A DNA stretch of 13,376 bases from an uncultured Bacteroidota bacterium (lineage in GTDB: Bacteria > Bacteroidota > Bacteroidia > 2-12-FULL-35-15): positions 1 through 13,376 of the forward strand of contig CAILDT010000510.1 in NCBI GenBank assembly GCA_903833025.1. The letters run 5' to 3'. This document shows positions 1 to 6,645 of the stretch, piece after piece (within the stretch, counting starts at the first letter, position 1; each line of letters opens with the position of its first letter). The notes beneath the pieces are model-generated. The model worked only from the letters and a program-made list of their open reading frames with translations. It ran no database searches and was not told where the DNA came from. The position numbers and the translations under genes are program-made.

Positions 1-2880
1 AACTGATTTTTTACCGTTAGAAGTTACATTCAACAAATATGTTCCTGCTGAAAAAGCATTTACGTTTAACTGAACAGTTTGTCCTTTTGTTGGTTTTTCA
101 ATTGTCCATTTATTAACTACGCGACCTGTAATATCACTTAACTCAACTATTGCAGAAGCACCTAAATTGTTTTCAAACAAAACATTTACTTCATCAGCAG
201 CAGGGTTAGGGAACACGCGGATGTCGTTATTTAATTCGTAAGAGGAAATGCCTGCGGTAATAGTAACTGTCGCAGGCACTCTTATACTTGCGCAATAGCT
301 GGATGCACCTTGTACTACCCAATCGTAGAAATAATAATAACGTCCTGCTGTAGACGGAATAGTTCCTGTTAAAGAAAGAAGATTACTGAAGTTGATAGGA
401 TACGCAACTCCTGCACTTGTTCTTTTTAATATCGGACTAACGCCTCCCCAATGCGAAATATTAACTGATGATTTGGTAGTAAGTTGATAACCTGTGCCTG
501 TATTTAAGTTCCAGTTTAAAGGAATAACAGTGGTATCGGCAGGAAGATTAACGATTACAGAATCAATCAAAATACTTAGGTTGTTATACAAATCAATTTC
601 GCGTGTACCTGCTGAATCAGTATAAACCTTTACAGATTGCAAGATACAAGGATTAGTTACATTAAATAATTCAACACCATTGGTTGTATTAGCACTGTAA
701 GCACTTGCTCCTGAATGGTACATTGCTCCTGTATGCCCTGCAACGCCAGTATGTGTGGTAACTTCATCAACATAATAAGTGGTAGTGTTATTTAAAAACG
801 GCGTGGTATAATTTACCCCTGTACTTAACAAAGTGCCTCCCGTTGGTGCATCATACCAGTTAATAGTACCTCCCGAACTTGTTGCAGATAAATTATACAC
901 TCCCGGTGTGCCTGTTGCACCGGCAGTAGTAGGAGCAGGGGCAGTTAAAAAGTTTAAGGTAGTAGGTAAAGACGTATATGGTCCGCAAACACCAACTATG
1001 GAAACAGCGTAATTTCCTGGCATCATAGGAGTAATGGATTGTGTAGTAGCTGTAAATCCAACAGGACCTGACCAAGCATACGATGATGCCGAACTGCTTG
1101 TTAATGTTATACTTCCCGGACAAGATAAAACGGTATCAGTTGCAGAGGTAGCAATAAGTGGTGTTTCGTCAGGGTTCAACTGTACCGCAACTGTTGGAGA
1201 AATAGTCGAACAACCTCCCGCATTGGTTACTTTTACTGAATACGAACCTGCCGTTGCAACTTGTGTTGATTGTGTTGTAGCACCATTAGACCATAGATAA
1301 GATGTGAAACCAGATGCAGCATATAAAGTTACTGTGTTTCCGGTACATAACATATATGGTCCGCCAGCCAATACATTTCCGGTGATAGAACATTGTCCTT
1401 CTATTACGCTTACAAACTGGTCAGCATCTAAAGCATAAAAATGATTGGTGAATTGATGTGAGGGCCAGTCGATGCGAGCAGAATCAACTGTTAGGTTTAC
1501 TCCTAATCCAAAGTGCAATTGCATTGAATTAGAAGTTCCATAACTTTCGCCTGCTCTTACTTCACGTTCCTGTTTTCCCCAAGGACCGTAAATAGTAACT
1601 TTCGCGCCTATTGCATCAGGATTACTAACTGTACCAGTTAACGCAAAAGTGATAAAGTGATTTCCATTATTGGTGGCATTCATATACAATACATCATCCA
1701 CAGTGGTAGGTGAAACATATACATTTCCATACGAAGAAAACACATCTACTTTACCATCGTGGTTCATATCACCAAGCCCGAAAGATAACATACCATTGCC
1801 TGCTGGAGGGAATGGTGCAGTCATTTGAGTAAAAGTCCCATTACCATTATTGTGATAAACTATCCAAGGCGAAAAAGCAGCAGAGCCACCACCAGTGATT
1901 AAAATATCTAAGTAACCATCGTTATCAAAATCTTCTAACGCTGATTCTATCGCATCTACATTGGTAGTAAATCCGGCAGCGGCAGTAATATCAGTAAACA
2001 TTCCACCGTTGTTTTGCAATATCTGAGAGTTTTCTCCGTGGTTGGTCATCACCACATCAAAGTCGCCATCGTTATCTATATCACCAAAACTTGTAGTCCA
2101 GGTTTGTTTGAAATCAGTTACTTCGAAACCGTGTGCCTGCCCTGCTTCGGTATAAACGTTACTTCCGTTATTTACAAATAAACGGTCTCTTCTGCGTTGG
2201 TCTGTATTGCTACTCGTACACTGGCGGCAATGACAGATATATAAATCTAAATCACCATCGTTGTCAAAATCAGTCCATACACTGCCATAGTTTCCAGAAT
2301 CATAAGGGTCATTATTTCCGCAGCTTGTGTAAACGGATGCTCCGTTAATATTAGTATTAATCAACGTAGTAGTTGGGGTTAAGGTTCCTGCATTGTTCTG
2401 ATAAATTTTAGCGTACGCATTGTCATCATTCACTTCCAAATCAATCCAGCCATCATTATTAAAATCGCCAAACAAAACATTTTGCACAAAATAATTTTGC
2501 GCTAAAGGAGTGGTAGTAGCTATAACACTGTTTCCGCTGGGATATAATTTTACTAGGATAGCATATCCTGCACCTGTTACCACATCTTTCCATCCGTTAT
2601 GGTCAACGTCGGCAGCAGCCATACCCCATACTTGTCCGCCGGGAACAGTAGTTAATGAATCACGTGTAAAAGTACCATCGGCATTGTGAAGTTCGAGAAT
2701 TAATGTTTGCGATTGGTCCATAATCAGCATGTCATCCAAGCCATCATTATTAACATCCACAACAGTTACAGCGCATCCGCTATGGGTGGCAATAGGAAGT
2801 AAACTGCTGTTGGAATTAGTAAAGGAGAATTGTGCTTTCGTGTTTAATGATGCAACTAAGCAACAAGTAATCATAAGCAT
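1..2880 (-). CDS. Secreted FG-GAP/VCBS repeat + ASPIC/UnbV protein with T9SS tail (CRTAC1-like), 3' end off the window
   Basis: The frame is open without a stop from 2907 down to base 1, and the stop codon lies beyond the left edge; I checked all triplets. Residue numbers count from the ATG at 2880. A signal peptide ends near LNTKAQ. Seven calcium-loop-like FG-GAP/VCBS repeats (DVNNDG, DVDHNG, DFNNDG, DFDNDG, DIDNDG, DFDNDG, DMNHDG) lie between about residues 41 and 382, with a CRQ...DQRR segment after the fourth, as in CRTAC1-like proteins. An ASPIC/UnbV domain (GAKVTIYG ... REVRAGESYG ... LHFGLG ... IDWPS) spans about 405-475. Ig-like domains follow, and a Por sorting domain (RVFPNPAADEVNV ... 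FSAGTYLLNV) begins near 880. The last few residues are missing. The product should be a cell-surface or secreted beta-propeller protein exported by T9SS; its ligand is unknown. It lies 43 bp downstream of the cytochrome gene with no promoter box in between, so it is probably co-transcribed. The start is uncertain: an in-frame CTG at 2907 gives a better signal peptide. Confidence 0.9.
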   Translation of the reverse strand, partial: MLMITCCLVASLNTKAQFSFTNSNSSLLPIATHSGCAVTVVDVNNDGLDDMLIMDQSQTLILELHNADGTFTRDSLTTVPGGQVWGMAAADVDHNGWKDVVTGAGYAILVKLYPSGNSVIATTTPLAQNYFVQNVLFGDFNNDGWIDLEVNDDNAYAKIYQNNAGTLTPTTTLINTNINGASVYTSCGNNDPYDSGNYGSVWTDFDNDGDLDLYICHCRQCTSSNTDQRRRDRLFVNNGSNVYTEAGQAHGFEVTDFKQTWTTSFGDIDNDGDFDVVMTNHGENSQILQNNGGMFTDITAAAGFTTNVDAIESALEDFDNDGYLDILITGGGSAAFSPWIVYHNNGNGTFTQMTAPFPPAGNGMLSFGLGDMNHDGKVDVFSSYGNVYVSPTTVDDVLYMNATNNGNHFITFALTGTVSNPDAIGAKVTIYGPWGKQEREVRAGESYGTSNSMQLHFGLGVNLTVDSARIDWPSHQFTNHFYALDADQFVSVIEGQCSITGNVLAGGPYMLCTGNTVTLYAASGFTSYLWSNGATTQSTQVATAGSYSVKVTNAGGCSTISPTVAVQLNPDETPLIATSATDTVLSCPGSITLTSSSASSYAWSGPVGFTATTQSITPMMPGNYAVSIVGVCGPYTSLPTTLNFLTAPAPTTAGATGTPGVYNLSATSSGGTINWYDAPTGGTLLSTGVNYTTPFLNNTTTYYVDEVTTHTGVAGHTGAMYHSGASAYSANTTNGVELFNVTNPCILQSVKVYTDSAGTREIDLYNNLSILIDSVIVNLPADTTVIPLNWNLNTGTGYQLTTKSSVNISHWGGVSPILKRTSAGVAYPINFSNLLSLTGTIPSTAGRYYYFYDWVVQGASSYCASIRVPATVTITAGISSYELNNDIRVFPNPAADEVNVLFENNLGASAIVELSDITGRVVNKWTIEKPTKGQTVQLNVNAFSAGTYLLNVTSNGKKSV

Positions 2881-2950
2881 TGAACGAAGAATAGTAGTTT
2901 TTTTCAGTTTGTTTTATTTATTAATTTATTATTTATAGTTCTATATTTAT

Positions 2951-4903
2951 TTACGATTTAATTACCTTTTTAGTTATTATCTTATTATTAATATTCAAAC
3001 GCAGATAATAAGTTCCTGAAGTGGTAGGCAAATCTACTATTAAATCAGTCTGAAATCCTGAATTAATTATTTTGTTTATTAATTTGCCTTCTGCATTATA
3101 CACTTCTATTGAATTAATCATTGTGCCATATTCCGCCGAAACATATACCTTGCCATCCAGTGAGATGGTTGGGAAAACTTTTACGTTGGCTGTTGAAGTA
3201 TTGTTTTTTATTCCTAACGGAAGATTAATATTATTCATACTATCCTTGGCAACTAAAATTGGCGTTTGGTCAGCGTTCTGATACATTGTTTTAAACCTGT
3301 TTATCGGTGCGGTGTTTAGCGTAAACATTTCGTCCGTCCATTTAGGAGGAACTGATTGATAATATACTTTTGTTTTAACGCTGAATGGACCAGTATGGCC
3401 TGTTACCGGCACGTGGTAATGCACATAATCAATTCCGCTGCCTTCCACCGTATTTACTTTATTAAAATCATCATCAGCAAGTGCATCAGCAGAAATTTTG
3501 CAGGTATCATACACCGGATGTGTAGTGGTGAAGCCCGCAGGCGGGATTCTATTATCTTTTAATAATACCGAAGCACGCTCGAGCACAGAAGTGAAATTAG
3601 AATTTACATCACCCATCGCCATTTCATATATCTGCGAAACACCTGATTGATTAATGATATTGTGATGTGGTTCCCACGCTGGATTTTCGCCCATTACTCG
3701 TTGTTGCGCATTATAAATACCTGATTGAAATACAGTATCGCTATTTGCATCTAACACCACAAACTGCACCACAGCGCGGCGAGAAGGATAACCTGATGGG
3801 AATTTATGCCCTACTTTATTTTCTATCTTCACACTAAAAAAAGCTGTATCAGAAGTGATATTATCCATCGTGAGGTGATAATTAATAGATTTATTTTTCA
3901 GCATATCTAACGCTGCTACGATAGTAGAATCGAACTTATCAACGGGCACATATACTCCCAAACTATCTCTGTTATTTTTTATCATATTCACCATAAAACT
4001 ATTTGCACCTACAAATGTATGTTGATTAAAGGGCACACGAGGGGTTAAGCCCAAAAAGCCGTTTGCAATTACTATCCCATCTAAGTTCTGTGGCATGTGG
4101 CAGGTTTGGCATTTTATATTTTGGCTGGGGAAGTTGGAGTTTTCGAACTCGTGGTAAGTAGCTTGTTCCACAAATTCGCCACCGGTGAGATTACCAGCTA
4201 AATCAGCCGATTGAGTAATTAGAGTATGACAGGATGAACACAATTTCGCATTATCCATATGTGAACTAAAAGTGGGAGTGAAGCCCTCGTACAACTGCAT
4301 TGGACCAACAGAAGGTGCGGTAAACGGACCATATTCTACGTGCGTGGTATCATACAACGTGTTGCCCGAATAACTAAAACCAGTGTTGGGCGATATTTTA
4401 TGACAAGCACCACACGAAACACCATCTAATCCAAGCGAATCGTGCTCTAAATCAGTAATGCCATAAAAAGGATTGCCGTGAAACATTGAGGTAAACCGCC
4501 CCATTGGTGCGTGGCACGATGTACATTTGTTTTGAAGTATGCCCGAATGCCCGGGATTAATAGTTATCTCCTGACTTACTTTAGCTCTCCACAAGGGGTC
4601 TTTGGCGGCGTTTGCCATCATCGAACTTTCCCAACGCTCTACTAAATTTACATCATTTCCTGATTCATTAATGTTGGATACGTGTGCGGAATCGTAGCCG
4701 TGGCAACCACCACAGCTGTTGGATGCTAAAAAGTATTCTCCGTTTACAATGGGTGCTCTGCGTAGTGAATCTTTTAATACTATTAATTCGGCATCAGTAT
4801 GAAATCTTTTTGCAACTGGTTTAGAAAAGGCGGTGTTAAGGGATTTGAACCCTACAACAAATAATATTACAAGGGAGAGTATAGTAATTTTTTTTATGTT
4901 CAT
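2951..4903 (-). CDS. Extracellular pentaheme c-type cytochrome (cytochrome c554-like) with T9SS sorting domain
   Basis: The 650-residue product starts with a signal peptide (about 1-27, MNIKKITILS then a hydrophobic run). Five CXXCH haem-attachment motifs follow: CGGCH at 64, CTSCH at 127, CGACH at 164, CSSCH at 222 and CQTCH at 265. The segment WESSMMANAAKDP after the first haem resembles cytochrome c554-type multihaem proteins. Residues about 340-515 form a haem-free region with the GHKFPSGYPSRRA stretch seen in many multihaem cytochromes. The last ~75 residues (VKVFPTISLDG ... TSGTYYLRL ... KKVIKS) are a T9SS type A sorting domain. By family, c-type cytochromes are assembled in the periplasm; the sorting tail implies the holo-protein is then moved to the outer surface or medium. 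Inferred role: electron transfer at or outside the outer membrane. No catalytic residue identifies it as nitrite, tetrathionate or hydroxylamine oxidoreductase. It leads a probable two-gene unit with the VCBS/ASPIC gene. Confidence 0.93.
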   Translation of the reverse strand: MNIKKITILSLVILFVVGFKSLNTAFSKPVAKRFHTDAELIVLKDSLRRAPIVNGEYFLASNSCGGCHGYDSAHVSNINESGNDVNLVERWESSMMANAAKDPLWRAKVSQEITINPGHSGILQNKCTSCHAPMGRFTSMFHGNPFYGITDLEHDSLGLDGVSCGACHKISPNTGFSYSGNTLYDTTHVEYGPFTAPSVGPMQLYEGFTPTFSSHMDNAKLCSSCHTLITQSADLAGNLTGGEFVEQATYHEFENSNFPSQNIKCQTCHMPQNLDGIVIANGFLGLTPRVPFNQHTFVGANSFMVNMIKNNRDSLGVYVPVDKFDSTIVAALDMLKNKSINYHLTMDNITSDTAFFSVKIENKVGHKFPSGYPSRRAVVQFVVLDANSDTVFQSGIYNAQQRVMGENPAWEPHHNIINQSGVSQIYEMAMGDVNSNFTSVLERASVLLKDNRIPPAGFTTTHPVYDTCKISADALADDDFNKVNTVEGSGIDYVHYHVPVTGHTGPFSVKTKVYYQSVPPKWTDEMFTLNTAPINRFKTMYQNADQTPILVAKDSMNNINLPLGIKNNTSTANVKVFPTISLDGKVYVSAEYGTMINSIEVYNAEGKLINKIINSGFQTDLIVDLPTTSGTYYLRLNINNKIITKKVIKS

Positions 4904-4928
4904 AAGCGCAATTATTTATTATGGAGAG

Positions 4929-4936
4929 CAAAGATA
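4929..4936 (-). promoter_or_regulatory. Bacteroidota -7 box for the cytochrome operon
   Basis: The minus strand reads TATCTTTG, an exact match to the Bacteroidota -7 consensus TAnnTTTG. It lies 25 bases before the ATG at 4903, leaving a leader of roughly 18-20 nt. No clear TTTG -33 box is seen at the usual distance, so strength cannot be judged. Confidence 0.55.
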
Positions 4937-4982
4937 AATAAATAGCGATATAAAAGGAAATGAATTTGTTGGTGAATTTATT

Positions 4983-5489
4983 TTATGCGTTGGGTGTTAG
5001 GGTGAAATCGAGGGTTGACATTACGCCTATTGCGACGGAGTTTCCGGGGATTGTTTTTGTTTGGAAATTGGGGTGTTCGGCGGTGATTGTTTGGTTATTG
5101 GCGTGTGCGACGTTTTGCATTTGGTATAAGCCGGCGGCATTGGTGAGGGTGGAGTGGACGGTGCCGAGGACGGTTATTTTTGCATCTTTTATTGGTGCGC
5201 CTGTTATTTCGGAGGTTATTACTTTGCCTTTGTAGCCCTGTGCGCCGTTGCCTGCGTATAGTTTGAGGACTTGTTCGAAGATGAATTGTTTTTTTGTTGC
5301 TTCGTCGTTTTTGAAGATTTCTTGTCCGTCGAGTGCCATTTCCATAAGGTCGGTGTGGATGTTGTTGAGGGCGTCTATTTTGGTTTGTGCTCCGTTTGTG
5401 TTTGCTTGTTCGGCGGCGGTGAATTGTGTTAGTTTGTTATCGAAAGAGGTTTTGGAGTTTGCGAATGTTGTTTGGAATGCTTCGGGCAT
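4983..5489 (-). CDS. Signal-less protein: helical N-terminal half plus carboxypeptidase-regulatory-like (CarboxypepD_reg-like) domain
   Basis: The product has 168 residues and no signal peptide or membrane segment. Residues 1-82 are polar and rich in Q, K, A and E (MPEAFQTTFANSKTSF ...), probably alpha-helical. Residues about 84-166 (YKGKVITSEITGAPIKDAKITV ... TLTNAAGLYQMQNV ... EHPNFQ) match the G-x-V ... G-x-P-I-x-x-A ... T-x-x-x-G-x-Y pattern of the CarboxypepD_reg-like beta-sandwich, which is usually a structural or binding module. Codon use is unlike the neighbours: all nine Phe codons are TTC and 12 of 15 Asn codons are AAC, with few G-ending codons, whereas nearby genes freely use TTT and AAT. 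This suggests strong translational selection (high expression) or a different origin. The gene stands alone on the minus strand behind a copy of the GGAGTAGCAATTT motif. Function is unknown; similar signal-less proteins are, from memory, common in Bacteroidota. Confidence 0.85.
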   Translation of the reverse strand: MPEAFQTTFANSKTSFDNKLTQFTAAEQANTNGAQTKIDALNNIHTDLMEMALDGQEIFKNDEATKKQFIFEQVLKLYAGNGAQGYKGKVITSEITGAPIKDAKITVLGTVHSTLTNAAGLYQMQNVAHANNQTITAEHPNFQTKTIPGNSVAIGVMSTLDFTLTPNA

Positions 5490-5531
5490 ATGTATATTAA
5501 TGTTTGGTTAGATTTACATTGGGGGCAAATT

Positions 5532-5544
5532 AAATTGCTACTCC
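5532..5544 (-). repeat. Left copy of the 13-bp motif GGAGTAGCAATTT, pointing to the 168-aa gene
   Basis: The minus strand reads GGAGTAGCAATTT and runs straight into AATTTGCCCCC, which gives TTAATTTG, one mismatch from the TAnnTTTG -7 box, about 30 bases before the ATG at 5489. An exact copy on the plus strand lies at 6021-6033. The position suggests a promoter-proximal operator or upstream promoter element for the 168-aa gene. It could also be one arm of an inverted repeat bounding a small element. Confidence 0.55.
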
Positions 5545-5613
5545 TTATATATTAGGTGTATATTTATGAGGAATTAAAATTTTAGGAAGGTGAAGGGGGA
5601 AACAAATTGTGTT

Positions 5614-5668
5614 GTGGCGAGATGCCACGTAATAAAAGGCACAAGCGAAAAACTCTTGCGCTAGCAAG
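5614..5668 (+). other. Two adjacent short hairpins upstream of the 94-aa ORF
   Basis: GTGGC-GAGAT-GCCAC (5614-5628) and CTTGC-GCTA-GCAAG (5655-5668) are each perfect 5-bp stems with small loops, 26 bases apart. The second can also pair alternatively with upstream AGCG (5644-5647) through CGCT. No T-run follows either one, so they are not simple terminators. They could be a leader structure, a small RNA or a REP-like intergenic repeat; the sequence alone does not decide. Confidence 0.35.
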
Positions 5669-5698
5669 TTAGCAGGTAGGGCAGAATCAGTAGTAAAA

Positions 5699-5983
5699 AT
5701 GATTTATAACAATGCCCCGCTTTCGAAATTAGAAAATGAAATGAAAGCAATGGCTGGAGTATATAAGAAAAATAACGAATGTACTTTCCCTGATGCAATG
5801 AAACTTAGAATACTACACCACGTGGAGCGGGTAAAAATTATATACATTAATTTGAACGTTACAGATATTAAAGTGCTTGATAATATAACAAAAGATTGTG
5901 CTTTATATGATAATAACCAACTCCTCTTTATGGTGAAATTGCTGGAAGAACACTACCCTATTTTGTACCCTCGCTACCACTAA
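5699..5983 (+). CDS. Small orphan hypothetical protein
   Basis: This 94-residue ORF begins at an ATG preceded by GTAGTAAAA, an A-rich context typical of Bacteroidota starts. The product has no signal peptide or membrane helix. It has an N-terminal charged stretch (KLENEMKAMAGVYKKNNE), a middle with alternating hydrophobics (VKIIYINLNVTDIKVLDNI) and a C-terminal helix-like segment ending LYPRYH. I do not recognise the family. It sits alone between the two inverted copies of the GGAGTAGCAATTT motif and behind two hairpins, with no close -7 box. Composition looks protein-like rather than random, but at this length in AT-rich DNA it could still be spurious. Confidence 0.5.
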   Translation: MIYNNAPLSKLENEMKAMAGVYKKNNECTFPDAMKLRILHHVERVKIIYINLNVTDIKVLDNITKDCALYDNNQLLFMVKLLEEHYPILYPRYH

Positions 5984-5997
5984 AAAAAATATTTAGT
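5979..5997 (+). terminator. Weak AT-only hairpin at the stop of the 94-aa ORF
   Basis: ACTAAA (5979-5984) can pair with TTTAGT (5992-5997) around a 7-nt loop, overlapping the TAA stop. The stem is almost all A-T and is followed by only TTT, so it is at best a weak terminator. Confidence 0.18.
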
Positions 5998-6020
5998 TTC
6001 AAACAAATGTTGGAGCTAAG

Positions 6021-6033
6021 GGAGTAGCAATTT
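6021..6033 (+). repeat. Right copy of the 13-bp motif GGAGTAGCAATTT, pointing to the repeat array and 222-aa gene
   Basis: This is an exact inverted copy of 5532-5544, with similarity continuing loosely on both sides (TAAG before it, TTACTTT after it). Immediately downstream TACTTTTA resembles a -7 box with the last base changed. If it is a promoter element it would start a transcript that crosses the 21-bp repeat array and reaches the 222-aa gene about 600 bases on. Confidence 0.5.
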
Positions 6034-6146
6034 TACTTTTACACTCGAAGAGTTAAGGTTTAATCTTTATTCTTTTTACGTTCATTGAAATAATAAATAC
6101 AAGCGATAATTTCTCTTAAAAACAGGGAAAGAGCAAAAAGGAGCGT

Positions 6147-6441
6147 TTACGGATATTTTGTGCAAGACATCCGAACACTTGTACAAAATATCGGAGCATT
6201 TGTGCACAACATCCGAACATTTTATAAAAACATCACATCTCTTGTGAATAATAACCGATGTTAATTGAAACAAGATGCGAACATTTGTGCAAGGTATCCG
6301 AACACTTGCACAAAACATCCGAACATTTGTGCAAAATATCCGAACACTTGTGCAAGACATCCGAACACTTGCACACAACATCGGAACATTTTATAAAAAC
6401 ATCGGATGTTATGTACAGAACATCCGATGTTGTAAGAAGAA
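6147..6441 (+). repeat. Array of about 13 direct repeats with a 21-bp period, most carrying an internal dyad
   Basis: Units begin at 6147 (degenerate), 6168, 6189, 6210, 6231, 6252 (both degenerate), 6274, 6295, 6316, 6337, 6358, 6379, 6400 and 6421; there is one extra base at 6273. The typical unit is CATCCGAACAYTTG followed by TGCAARA. There are no spacers, so this is not CRISPR. Nearly every good unit has a palindromic core though its bases vary: TTGTACAA, TGTGCACA, TTTTATAAAA, TTGTGCAA, TTGCACAA, TTTGTGCAAA, CTTGTGCAAG. A period of 21 bp is two helical turns and places the cores on one face of the helix. Because 21 is a multiple of 3, several frames stay open on both strands; I judge these artefacts rather than genes. 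Candidate roles are a multi-site protein-binding array (iteron- or centromere-like), a structured leader RNA, or a passive minisatellite. Confidence 0.85.
6398..6431 (+). repeat. 13-bp perfect inverted repeat closing the 21-bp array
   Basis: AACATCGGATGTT (6398-6410) and AACATCCGATGTT (6419-6431) are exact reverse complements separated by 8 bases. Each is also itself a palindrome around one central base (AACATC-S-GATGTT). They occupy the last two units of the array, where the usual CCGAACA has become CSGATGTT. No T-run follows, so it is not an ordinary terminator. Confidence 0.6.
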
Positions 6442-6645
6442 GGAGCAAAACGCAATAAAATAGGGCAAAAGTACCAAAAACGAGTACCAGTATTAACTAA
6501 AAACAATTAAAAAAACGGCTAATGACCAAACAAAATCTGCCTACCAAATGGGCAGGAAATCAAAAAAAGAATGAAACACCTTGCTTGAGAACAGGCAGAT
6601 AAAAAAATTAAATTTCAATTAAAATAAATTAAAAAAATTAAGACT
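6442..6645 (+). other. AT-rich leader between the repeat array and the 222-aa gene
   Basis: No gene is visible in these 204 bases and I find no TAnnTTTG promoter box. The only clear structure is a hairpin, CTGCCTA-CCAAA-TGGGCAG (6537-6555; one T-G pair). The last 50 bases are almost pure A/T, an unstructured leader that favours Bacteroidota translation starts. Together with the absence of a box this fits a promoter lying further upstream, perhaps at 6021-6050. Confidence 0.4.

Noticed and set aside
893..2938. Short plus- and minus-strand ORFs inside the first 2.9 kb
   Set aside because: They are shadows of the long minus-strand VCBS/ASPIC frame, which is continuous from 2907 to base 1.
3072..3562. 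Plus-strand ORFs inside the cytochrome gene and inside dacB (12538-13282)
   Set aside because: They oppose well-supported coding frames with haem or penicillin-binding motifs and have no recognisable content of their own.
4960..5511. Plus-strand ORFs opposite the 168-aa gene
   Set aside because: They arise because the G-poor, C-ending codons of the minus-strand gene leave few stops on the opposite strand; the minus-strand frame has the recognisable domain.
5532..6033. Insertion sequence or transposon bounded by the 13-bp inverted repeat
   Set aside because: No transposase is encoded between the arms, no target-site duplication is evident, and both arms sit in promoter-like positions. A non-autonomous element cannot be excluded but is not supported.
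6398..6431. Rho-independent terminator at the end of the array
   Set aside because: The inverted repeat is strong but is followed by GTAAGAAGAAGG rather than a T-run on the plus strand, and the minus-strand side has no suitable T-tract either.
6147..6441. CRISPR array
   Set aside because: The units abut each other with a 21-bp period and have no unique spacers; no cas genes are nearby.
6082..6506. Several overlapping ORFs on both strands across the 21-bp repeats, giving 7-residue repeat proteins
   Set aside because: A 21-bp unit is a multiple of three, so all frames without a stop in the unit stay open. The frames compete on both strands, have no promoter or leader, and the products are Cys/His-rich or monotonous peptides. 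Best explained as artefacts.
6147..6645. Plasmid replication origin (iterons plus AT-rich region)
   Set aside because: The layout is suggestive, but there is no Rep gene and the flanks (dacB, flavin reductase) look chromosomal. Kept only as one hypothesis for the array.
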